Below, one piece after another: positions 1-5,099 of a stretch of 5,099 nucleotides of DNA. A program made the position numbers and the translations under genes. How positions within the stretch are numbered: position 1 is the first letter of the stretch; each line of letters starts with the position of its first letter. The notes beneath the pieces are model-generated. The model was given only the letters and a program-made list of their open reading frames with translations. It searched no databases and was not told the DNA's origin. Source of the DNA: Atopobium sp. (GTDB lineage Bacteria > Actinomycetota > Coriobacteriia > Coriobacteriales > Atopobiaceae); contig JABZHD010000090.1 in assembly GCA_015259045.1 (NCBI GenBank), positions 1 through 5,099 on the forward strand, written 5' to 3'.

Positions 1-2300
1 GTCTGAGCGCTTCTGCGTGTTGCAGAATCTGCAGCATCACAGTACATGCGATCCTTAGTTGCGTTCAGGTAGCCGTTGGAAAGCTCGATGATGTAATCGT
101 AGAGGGTACGGAAGACGTTGTTGAAACGATATCCCTCGTAAGCCTCGGTGACTGCAGCATGAACCTCGCACATACGAGCAAGAACAAGACGATCGTACTC
201 TTCAAGGTCTGCAACAGCAACTGCATCGGTAGCAGGATCAAACTGGCCCTCAAGCTCGCCAAGAAGGAAGCGCAGGGTGTTTCTGAACCTACGATATGCG
301 TCGCCTACCTGAGAAAGAATGGCGTCATCGCAAGGAACGTCAGTTGAAGTATCAACGGAAGCAACCCAAAGACGCAGGACGTCTGCACCGCGCTCAGCGC
401 AAACGGCGTTTGGATCAATGACGTTGCCCAGAGACTTACTCATCTTGCGTCCCTGACCATCAAGCGTAAAGCCCTGTGAAACAACAGACTTGTAAGGAGC
501 AACGCCGTAAGCACCAACAGAAGTCATGAGAGAACTCATGAACCAACCGCGGTGCTGGTCGGAGCCCTCAAGATACATATCAGCTGGGAACTTAAGGTTT
601 GGACGGTGTTTGCAAACAGCAGTGTGAGAAACACCAGAATCCCACCAAACGTCCAGAATGTCCTTGTTTGCCTTGAGATTGTGGCCGCCACACTTAGGGC
701 AGACGCAAGCGTCGCCTAAATAGGTCTTAGGATCGTCGGTGAACCAAGCATCAGAGCCCTTCTCGCGGAAAAGCTTGATGACAGCGTCAAGTGTCTGGTC
801 ATTGATAACGGTTTCGCCGCAATCCTCGCAGGTGAAAGCAGGGATTGGAACACCCCAGTTACGCTGCCTGGAAATGCACCAGTCAGGGCGGCCTTCAACC
901 ATAGAACCAATACGCTTTACCGCGTTTGCAGGATAGAACTTAACCTTTGTAAGCTCCTCTGCTGCCTGCTGACGCAGACCAGTCTTATCCATGGAGACAA
1001 ACCACTGGCTTGTTGCACGGAAGATAACAGGCTCTTTACAACGCCAGCAGTGTGGATAGCTGTGGGTAATCTCTTCCGCAAGAATGAGCGTTCCACGGTC
1101 TTTGAGCCACTGAACAATGACAGGGTTAGCCTCATTGACCTCCATACCAGAGAAGGGGCCACCAGTGCCCTGACCGTCACCCTTGAAGAAGTGGCCGTCA
1201 TCATCAACAGGCATAGTCTGTGGAATATCAAAGCGAACACCAGCGTTATAGTCGTCTACGCCATGACCAGGTGCAGAGTGAACAACACCAGTACCGTCGT
1301 CAAGGGTAACGTACTCTGCATAGATAAATTTACCAGTGTTACCAAGGTCACCAAAGATTGGCTGCTTATACTCATTGCCTGCAAGCTCAACACCAGTTCT
1401 CTTCCAGGTGTTGCCCTCTGAGTCCTGAGCAAGCTTCCAATCGGTATAGCCAAACTTGGCAGCAGCCTTCTCTGCAAGAGCCTCAGCAACAATCTCTACG
1501 TGTCCATCAGGAAGCTCAAGAGCAACATAGTTAGCCTCAGGGTGCAGAATAACTGCCTCGTCAGCAGGCAATGTCCATGGAGTTGTAGTCCAGATGTCTA
1601 CCCAAGTCTTACCTGCGTAAGCCTCAAGACCCTCAGGAACCGTAGTTAACTCAAAGCGAACAAAGATTGCAGTAGAGGTGACATCGTGATACTCAATCTC
1701 TGCCTCAGAAAGAGCTGTGTGGTCATGAGTGCACCAGTGAACAGGCTTGGTGCCTCTGTACACAGAACCCTTGTCATAGATGGCCTTGAAAATCTCAACG
1801 TCTGTAGCGTCGTAATCATTGACGTAGGTGAGATAAGGGTTATCCCACTCGCCCAAAACACCAAGGCGCTTAAAGCCCTGACGCTGGGTATCTACCTGCT
1901 CAACCGCCATCTTGCGGCAAAGCTCACGGATTTTCTCGGTAGATAACTGATTGAACTTCTCTGTGCCAAGCATCTGCTCAACCTTGTGCTCGATTGGCTG
2001 ACCATGGCAGTCCCAACCAGGAACATAAGGAGTCTGGAAGCCCTGCATAGCCTTATAGCGGTTGATGATGTCCTTGGAAATCTTATTCTGTGCGTGACCC
2101 AGGTGAATTGGACCGTTTGCATAAGGAGGTCCATCATGAAGGACAAACTTGTCATGTCCCTCATTCTTCTTCATCAGGAGCTCATAGACGTTGTTTTGGT
2201 CCCAATCAGCCAAACGCTGAGGCTCGTTCTGCGCAAGTGATGCGCGCATAGGAAAGCCTGTGTTTGGCAGGTTGGTGGTCTTTTTGTACTCGTTTGCCAT
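1..2300 (-). CDS. ileS: Isoleucyl-tRNA synthetase, N-terminal 766 codons (3' end beyond window)
   Basis: This class I aminoacyl-tRNA synthetase charges tRNA-Ile with isoleucine in the cytoplasm and edits mischarged valine. Reading from ATG at 2300 down, the frame is open to the left edge. Visible landmarks are an N-terminal NLPNTGFPMRA segment, then DGPPYANGPIHLGH with the HIGH-type signature at residues 66-69 (2094-2105), and PGWDCHGQPIE soon after. The CP1 editing domain shows the threonine-rich TTTPWTLPA at about 238-246 and GTGVVHSAPGHGVDDY, whose aspartates are 349-350. Next come WCISRQRNWG at 474-483, a Cys cluster (C491, C494, C532, C534, C537) that could bind zinc, YLEGSDQHRGWF, and a perfect KMSKS at 619-623 (432-446). 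The start is supported by AGAAAGG nine bases upstream and by the T-box leader. IleS proteins are usually about 930-940 residues, so roughly 170 C-terminal residues (end of the anticodon-binding region) lie outside. The architecture is the bacterial IleS type, resembling E. coli IleS. Confidence 0.97.
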   Translation of the reverse strand, partial: MANEYKKTTNLPNTGFPMRASLAQNEPQRLADWDQNNVYELLMKKNEGHDKFVLHDGPPYANGPIHLGHAQNKISKDIINRYKAMQGFQTPYVPGWDCHGQPIEHKVEQMLGTEKFNQLSTEKIRELCRKMAVEQVDTQRQGFKRLGVLGEWDNPYLTYVNDYDATDVEIFKAIYDKGSVYRGTKPVHWCTHDHTALSEAEIEYHDVTSTAIFVRFELTTVPEGLEAYAGKTWVDIWTTTPWTLPADEAVILHPEANYVALELPDGHVEIVAEALAEKAAAKFGYTDWKLAQDSEGNTWKRTGVELAGNEYKQPIFGDLGNTGKFIYAEYVTLDDGTGVVHSAPGHGVDDYNAGVRFDIPQTMPVDDDGHFFKGDGQGTGGPFSGMEVNEANPVIVQWLKDRGTLILAEEITHSYPHCWRCKEPVIFRATSQWFVSMDKTGLRQQAAEELTKVKFYPANAVKRIGSMVEGRPDWCISRQRNWGVPIPAFTCEDCGETVINDQTLDAVIKLFREKGSDAWFTDDPKTYLGDACVCPKCGGHNLKANKDILDVWWDSGVSHTAVCKHRPNLKFPADMYLEGSDQHRGWFMSSLMTSVGAYGVAPYKSVVSQGFTLDGQGRKMSKSLGNVIDPNAVCAERGADVLRLWVASVDTSTDVPCDDAILSQVGDAYRRFRNTLRFLLGELEGQFDPATDAVAVADLEEYDRLVLARMCEVHAAVTEAYEGYRFNNVFRTLYDYIIELSNGYLNATKDRMYCDAADSATRRSAQ

Positions 2301-2309
2301 CAAGCACAA

Positions 2310-2316
2310 CCTTTCT
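2310..2316 (-). promoter_or_regulatory. ileS ribosome binding site
   Basis: AGAAAGG on the minus strand ends nine bases before the ATG at 2300. It is a good partial match to the anti-Shine-Dalgarno complement and fixes the ileS start. Its first two bases belong to a CCCAG (2319-2315) that could also pair with the CTGGG of the T-box antiterminator. Confidence 0.75.
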
Positions 2317-2320
2317 GGGC

Positions 2321-2360
2321 ACAAATAAAGCGCCCGTCCCTCACAGCTGGGACGAAGCGC
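2321..2360 (-). terminator. Intrinsic terminator of the ileS T-box leader
   Basis: On the minus strand GCGCTTCGTCCC (2360-2349) folds with GGGACGGGCGC (2340-2330). One T is bulged and one T-G wobble is present; the loop is AGCTGTGA. The tract TTTATTTGT (2329-2321) follows. The stem competes with the antiterminator for CTTCGTCCC. The T tract is interrupted by A and is modest, so some leakiness is plausible, but the layout is that of a transcription-attenuating T-box. Confidence 0.85.
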
Positions 2361-2389
2361 CACAATACACTTCGTTGTAACCACCCAGC
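2346..2389 (-). promoter_or_regulatory. T-box sequence and antiterminator helix
   Basis: Helix A1 is GCTGGG (2389-2384) with CCCAGC (2351-2346), six perfect pairs. The bulge is TGGTTACA (2383-2376). Helix A2 is ACGAAG (2375-2370) with CTTCGT (2357-2352), again six pairs, closed by a 12-base loop. The 3' strand CTTCGTCCC is also the 5' strand of the downstream terminator, so the two folds exclude each other. The tRNA acceptor end should pair with UGGU. The bulge has eight bases instead of the usual seven (UGGNACC), and the ACC part is replaced by UACA. Confidence 0.9.
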
Positions 2390-2484
2390 GACGGATATGT
2401 CCGTTTACTCGGCTGGCCTGTCACGGCGACCATTTCCGGCAGCATCTACTAGTACAAAAATCTGTACGTTTGAACTGCAGCTCC

Positions 2485-2566
2485 GAGGTGATGTTCACAC
2501 GGACGCAAATGCGGACTTCCACCAACTCCGCTCGCTTGAGATTTGCGCTACCCAGCTACTGTCCTC
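2485..2566 (-). promoter_or_regulatory. T-box Stem I with specifier loop (AUC)
   Basis: The lower helix is GAGG (2566-2563) paired with CCTC (2488-2485). Above it the internal loop has ACAGTA on the 5' side and GAACATCA on the 3' side. The codon ATC at 2492-2490 sits in the expected specifier position, just before the lower helix and preceded by GAAC. The 7-bp helix CGCAAAT/ATTTGCG continues the stem, leaving a distal part at 2540-2511 that should hold the bulge and loop contacting the tRNA elbow. Only pairings checked by eye are given; the helix immediately above the specifier loop is irregular. Confidence 0.85.
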
Positions 2567-2585
2567 ATCACAGCTTGTGTAAGTA

Positions 2586-2626
2586 ATACTACCACGTCTT
2601 GCACTTATTGAACTAAGTAATACACA
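2586..2626 (-). promoter_or_regulatory. Candidate promoter for the ileS T-box leader
   Basis: An extended -10-like TGG-TAGTAT lies at 2594-2586, with a weak -35-like TTCAAT at 2612-2607 (15-base spacer). This would start RNA at about 2580, right at the base of Stem I. An alternative is TTGTTA (about 2649-2644) with TGTATT (about 2626-2621), spaced 17 bases, giving roughly 30 more leader bases. Neither pair is strong; placement rests mainly on the leader that must be transcribed. Confidence 0.35.
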
Positions 2627-2766
2627 CGCTTAAACCGTTTTTAACAAATTATGCGAAATCCAAATTTTAAATTTTTTTAGAAATAAAAAAAGAAGAGTGG
2701 GTACAACAAACCTAATATCTAAGTGAGCTCATATCATATTTGAGCCAAACAGGTAAAGGGACGTGT
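2627..2766 (+). promoter_or_regulatory. AT-rich spacer with the presumed ftsH promoter and 5' untranslated region
   Basis: This stretch contains no gene. It is strongly AT-rich, with a TTTTAAATTTTTTT tract near 2665-2678 and an AAATAAAAAAAG run at about 2681-2692. ftsH must be transcribed from here because the neighbour upstream runs the other way. TTAACA at 2641-2646 is a decent -35 match, but the only -10-like sequences downstream (TTTTAA or TTAAAT near 2665-2672) are poor or badly spaced. TAATAT at 2713-2718 lacks a -35. An 8-base palindrome TGAGCTCA occurs at 2724-2731. I cannot choose a promoter with confidence. Confidence 0.3.
2755..2761 (+). promoter_or_regulatory. ftsH ribosome binding site deciding the ATG start
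   Basis: AAAGGGA lies five to six bases before ATG 2767, an appropriate distance for a Shine-Dalgarno. The in-frame TTG at 2740 would add nine residues (through a Thr-Cys just before Met) but has only a poor AAGTGAG about 12 bases upstream. The ATG is therefore preferred. Confidence 0.65.
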
Positions 2767-4701
2767 ATGGCAGATAACAATAATAAGCACCGTAGATCTA
2801 TGTCGATGCTACTCTATATTGCAGTAGCCATCTTTGTATATCTCCTGCTTAGCAACACATTATTACCAGGACTTCTGCGTCAACAGGTACAAACTGTCTC
2901 GTACAGTGAGTTCCTTAACAAGATTGACAACAATGAAGTTACCAAGGTAGACCTTAATACGGGCAGCAGAAACATTAGGTTCACAACTGGCTCTGGAGAT
3001 TCCGAGAAGGTCTTTGAGACTACGCAGTTCCCCAATGATTCAACGCTGGTTCAGACGCTTAGAGATCACAAAGTTGATTTCTCAGCTTCTATTCCTGACA
3101 ACTCTACAAATATGCTGCTCTATGCCCTTATTCAGTATGGAATCCCTCTTGTCATCTTCTTGGGCATTGGCTACTTTATCAACCGATCCCTTAAACGCGC
3201 CATGGGTGACGATGGTCCTTCCATGAACTTTGGTGGCGGCTTTGGAGGTCTTGGCGGCAATCTTGGTCGCTCAAGTGCTAAAGAAATTAAGGGAGAAGAC
3301 ACAGGCATTACGTTTAAAGACGTAGCTGGTCAAGAAGAGGCTAAAGAGTCTATGCAAGAGATTGTTAGCTTCCTTAAGACTCCTGATAAGTACAAAGAGA
3401 TTGGTGCTCGCTGCCCTCGGGGTGCCCTGCTTGTAGGCCCTCCAGGTACTGGTAAGACCCTCATTGCTAAGGCAGTTGCTGGTGAGGCAGGCGTTCCTTT
3501 CTTCCAAATTGCTGGCTCTGAATTTGTTGAGATGTTTGTTGGACGCGGTGCAGCAAAAGTCCGTGATCTCTTCAAGCAGGCAAATGAGAAAGCTCCTTGT
3601 ATCATCTTCATTGACGAGATTGATGCGGTTGGTAAGCGCCGTGATGCTTCTCTCAACTCCAACGATGAGCGTGAGCAAACCTTAAACCAACTGCTCTCTG
3701 AGATGGACGGCTTTGATAACCACAAGGGCATTGTTGTTCTTGCAGCAACCAACCGCCCTGAGACCTTGGACAAGGCACTTCTGCGTCCTGGCCGTTTTGA
3801 CCGCCGTATTCCTGTTGAGCTTCCAGACCTTAAGGGTCGTGAGGCAGTTCTTCAGATTCACGCCAATGATGTAAAGATGGAGCCCGGCGTTGACCTCTCT
3901 ATCATTGCTAAGTCCACACCAGGCGCATCTGGTGCAGACCTCGCAAACATCATCAACGAGGCAGCTCTTCGTGCTGTTCGCTTTGGTCGTCATCGTGTTA
4001 CCACCGAAGACCTTGCTGAGTCCGTTGACGTTGTTATTGCCGGCGCAAAGAAGAAGAACACTGTTCTTTCTGAGCACGAGAAGGACGTTGTGGCTTATCA
4101 CGAGACCGGCCATGCAATTGTTGGCGCCATCCAGAAAAACGATGCTCCTGTTACCAAGATCACCATTGTTCCTCGTACTGGCGGAGCTCTTGGCTTTACC
4201 ATGCAGGTTGAGGATGATGAGCGTTATCTAATGAGCAAAAGTCAGGCTATGGATGAGATTGCTGTTCTCTGTGGTGGACGCGCAGCTGAAGAACTTATCT
4301 TTGGCGAGATGACCAATGGCGCTTCCAACGATATTGAGCGTGCAACAGCAATTGCTCGCGCTATGGTTACGCAGTACGGCATGTCTGACAAACTTGGCAT
4401 GGTTACCCTCAGCCAGCAGCAAAGCCGTTATCTTGGTGGTGGCTCTTCCCTCACCTGCTCTGAGGCAACCGCTGAAGAGATTGATGCCGAGGTCAGGCGC
4501 ATTGTTGAAGAGGGCCACCAGCGCGCACTCCAGACACTTAAGGAGAACCGCTTCAAGCTGCATGAGATTGCTCACTACCTGCAAAAGAAGGAAACAATCA
4601 CCGGCGAGGAGTTCATGAATATCCTTAAACGTGAGAATACCTTTGCACCAGTAGTTGAGAACACCAATGAGGAAGGCTCCTCTACTTCTTCAGCAGAGTA
4701 A
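2767..4701 (+). CDS. ftsH: ATP-dependent zinc metalloprotease FtsH
   Basis: This membrane-anchored AAA+ protease forms hexamers that extract and degrade misassembled membrane proteins and some regulators. From ATG 2767 it has 644 residues, normal for the family. A basic N-terminus (KHRR) precedes TM1 at about 13-35. An extracytoplasmic FtsH-ext domain (about 36-115) is followed by TM2 at 116-138. A Gly-rich linker (about 155-172) leads to the AAA+ module: Walker A GPPGTGKT 224-231, pore motif FVG 257-259, Walker B IIFIDE 279-284, and arginine fingers R340 and R343 in [10 protein letters not shown]. The protease domain has HETGH at 445-449, with D522 in [11 protein letters not shown] as the expected third zinc ligand. 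The acidic, Ser-rich tail ([13 protein letters not shown]) looks disordered. After the pore motif it reads [11 protein letters not shown] rather than the common GVGASRVRDLF. No catalytic residue is missing. It stands alone, divergent from ileS and convergent with the methyltransferase gene. A TTG at 2740 is the alternative start (653 residues). Confidence 0.97.
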   Translation: MADNNNKHRRSMSMLLYIAVAIFVYLLLSNTLLPGLLRQQVQTVSYSEFLNKIDNNEVTKVDLNTGSRNIRFTTGSGDSEKVFETTQFPNDSTLVQTLRDHKVDFSASIPDNSTNMLLYALIQYGIPLVIFLGIGYFINRSLKRAMGDDGPSMNFGGGFGGLGGNLGRSSAKEIKGEDTGITFKDVAGQEEAKESMQEIVSFLKTPDKYKEIGARCPRGALLVGPPGTGKTLIAKAVAGEAGVPFFQIAGSEFVEMFVGRGAAKVRDLFKQANEKAPCIIFIDEIDAVGKRRDASLNSNDEREQTLNQLLSEMDGFDNHKGIVVLAATNRPETLDKALLRPGRFDRRIPVELPDLKGREAVLQIHANDVKMEPGVDLSIIAKSTPGASGADLANIINEAALRAVRFGRHRVTTEDLAESVDVVIAGAKKKNTVLSEHEKDVVAYHETGHAIVGAIQKNDAPVTKITIVPRTGGALGFTMQVEDDERYLMSKSQAMDEIAVLCGGRAAEELIFGEMTNGASNDIERATAIARAMVTQYGMSDKLGMVTLSQQQSRYLGGGSSLTCSEATAEEIDAEVRRIVEEGHQRALQTLKENRFKLHEIAHYLQKKETITGEEFMNILKRENTFAPVVENTNEEGSSTSSAE

Positions 4702-4722
4702 CTTTGTCTCATAAGTAAAATT

Positions 4723-4806
4723 AAACGGCCGCCTATTCTGAACTGCCTCCCATTTCTTGGACATAAGAAATGGGAGGCCGTTCACTCTCGTAGGTGGCCG
4801 TTTTTT
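4723..4806. terminator. Large two-tier bidirectional terminator between convergent genes
   Basis: The outer stem pairs AAACGGCCGCCTA (4723-4735) with TAGGTGGCCGTTT (4791-4803), 13 pairs including one G-T wobble. After a small internal loop (3 and 6 bases) the inner stem runs 4739-4758 against 4765-4784: TGAAC, one mismatch, then 14 perfect pairs GCCTCCCATTTCTT/AAGAAATGGGAGGC, with loop GGACAT. On the plus strand the outer stem runs into TTTTTT at 4801-4806, serving ftsH. On the minus strand it is followed by TTTAATTTTACTT, serving the methyltransferase gene. The stem is much longer than most intrinsic terminators. The rest of the 4702-4835 gap shows nothing else. Confidence 0.85.
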
Positions 4807-4835
4807 GTGCCGTATGTAAAGGTTTCCTGCTCAAG

Positions 4836-5099
4836 TTATCGAGCAAAAAGTTCCCAAAAAGCAACAGCAGATGACGCTGCAACGTTAAGAGAATCCACCT
4901 GATGTGACATAGGAATGATGGTAGTAACATCACAGGCCGCAATAGTTTTCTTATCAAGTCCATAGCCCTCACTACCAAAGAATAGCGCAGCTTTTTTACC
5001 TTTTACCAGCTCTTTATTAAGAGGTACTGCAGAATCTGTGAGTGCAAGTGCACACGTAGTAAAAGAATAAGCTTTAAGCTTTTCAATAAGGTCCAGCGA
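4836..5099 (-). CDS. SpoU/TrmH-family RNA 2'-O-methyltransferase, C-terminal 87 codons (5' end beyond window)
   Basis: The minus-strand frame enters at 5099 and stops with TAA at 4838-4836. The family transfers a methyl group from S-adenosylmethionine to a ribose 2'-OH in rRNA or tRNA, using the knotted SPOUT fold. Two of the three conserved SpoU motifs are visible. Motif 2 is ALFFGSEGYGL (about 4956-4988). Motif 3 is IPMSHQVDSLNVAASSAVAF (about 4857-4916), with the conserved Ser-Leu-Asn, forming the cofactor-binding knot. The protein ends WELFAR shortly after motif 3, the usual end of the catalytic domain. Motif 1 and any N-terminal substrate-binding domain lie outside the window, so the target base cannot be named and no gene symbol is given. 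It converges on ftsH with a 134-base gap holding a shared terminator. Confidence 0.9.
   Translation of the reverse strand, partial: SLDLIEKLKAYSFTTCALALTDSAVPLNKELVKGKKAALFFGSEGYGLDKKTIAACDVTTIIPMSHQVDSLNVAASSAVAFWELFAR

Larger units (their letters stand above)
2321..2580 (-). promoter_or_regulatory. T-box riboswitch leader, isoleucine-specific, upstream of ileS
   Basis: This minus-strand leader RNA senses uncharged tRNA-Ile and controls ileS. From 5' to 3' it shows a Stem I base (AGCT 2575-2572 with AGCT 2482-2479) and a GATGAGGA-like segment followed by AGTA (2560-2557), the typical K-turn plus specifier-loop signature. On the 3' side of Stem I, GAAC-ATC-A carries the specifier ATC at 2492-2490, an isoleucine codon followed by a purine. 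An upper helix joins CGCAAAT (2547-2541) to ATTTGCG (2510-2504). A small hairpin ACGGA/TCCGT (2404-2391) fits Stem III. The T-box GGGTGGTTACAACG follows, then the antiterminator/terminator switch. In this family the tRNA anticodon reads the specifier while the free ACCA end pairs with the T-box UGGN; here UGGU matches discriminator A, as expected for tRNA-Ile. Stems II/IIA-B were not resolved by eye. The tRNA identity is inferred from specifier, discriminator match and downstream gene, which all agree. Confidence 0.93.

Noticed and set aside
159..1946. Plus- and minus-strand open frames of 60-125 codons across 1-2300
   Set aside because: The whole interval is continuous ileS coding in one minus-strand frame with all class I synthetase signatures; the others are by-products.
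2397..2582. 61-codon plus-strand open frame in the ileS-ftsH gap
   Set aside because: It lies wholly antisense to the T-box leader, has no ribosome binding site or recognisable protein features, and the sequence is explained by RNA structure on the other strand.
2627..2739. Possible origin-like or mobile-element boundary because of A/T runs
   Set aside because: No DnaA-box cluster, terminal inverted repeats or direct repeats are visible; an AT-rich divergent promoter region explains it.
3271..4584. Several long minus-strand open frames opposite ftsH (about 118-147 codons each)
   Set aside because: They are shadows of the highly conserved ftsH coding sequence. Each is in conflict with an unambiguous FtsH protein, and none has a recognisable motif.
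4733..4978. 81-codon minus-strand open frame overlapping the methyltransferase end and the terminator
   Set aside because: It runs out of frame with the clear SpoU motifs and passes through the terminator hairpin; its composition does not look like a real protein.
1..5099. A novel defence, toxin-antitoxin or mobile system
   Set aside because: Every substantial stretch is accounted for by three housekeeping genes, a T-box leader, an AT-rich promoter spacer and a terminator; no unexplained gene remains.

Overview
The window reads as an ordinary chromosomal housekeeping segment of a moderate-GC Gram-positive-type bacterium. The FtsH variant, the bacterial-type IleS and the T-box-controlled ileS would fit a Coriobacteriia/Atopobium-like actinobacterium. 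That placement is an impression from protein style, not a search result. No phage, transposon, CRISPR, toxin-antitoxin or other accessory system is visible.

Layout: positions 1-2300 (minus strand) hold the N-terminal 766 codons of isoleucyl-tRNA synthetase, ileS, open at the left edge. Upstream of it, 2321-2580 on the minus strand encodes a T-box riboswitch leader with an AUC (Ile) specifier, a T-box/antiterminator and a competing intrinsic terminator. These lie just before the ileS Shine-Dalgarno. An AT-rich spacer of about 150 bases separates this leader from the divergent plus-strand gene ftsH (ATG at 2767, stop at 4699-4701), a complete membrane-bound AAA+ zinc metalloprotease. Between ftsH and the next gene, 4702-4835 holds a very large two-tier hairpin with T-rich flanks on both sides, suited to terminating both convergent transcripts. 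From 4836 to the right edge (minus strand) lies the C-terminal 87 codons of a SpoU/TrmH-family RNA 2'-O-methyltransferase.

Functional logic: ileS is predicted to be induced when uncharged tRNA-Ile accumulates. The tRNA would read AUC in Stem I, and its ACCA end would pair with UGGU in the T-box bulge, allowing the antiterminator to displace the terminator. ftsH (membrane protein quality control) and the methyltransferase (RNA modification) are separate transcription units with no evident functional tie to ileS.

The most noteworthy points are the T-box with its one-base-longer, non-canonical bulge, a possible second regulatory pairing over the ileS Shine-Dalgarno, the unusual nested convergent terminator, and the GRGAAK variant of the FtsH pore-region motif. 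I did not find evidence for a novel system.
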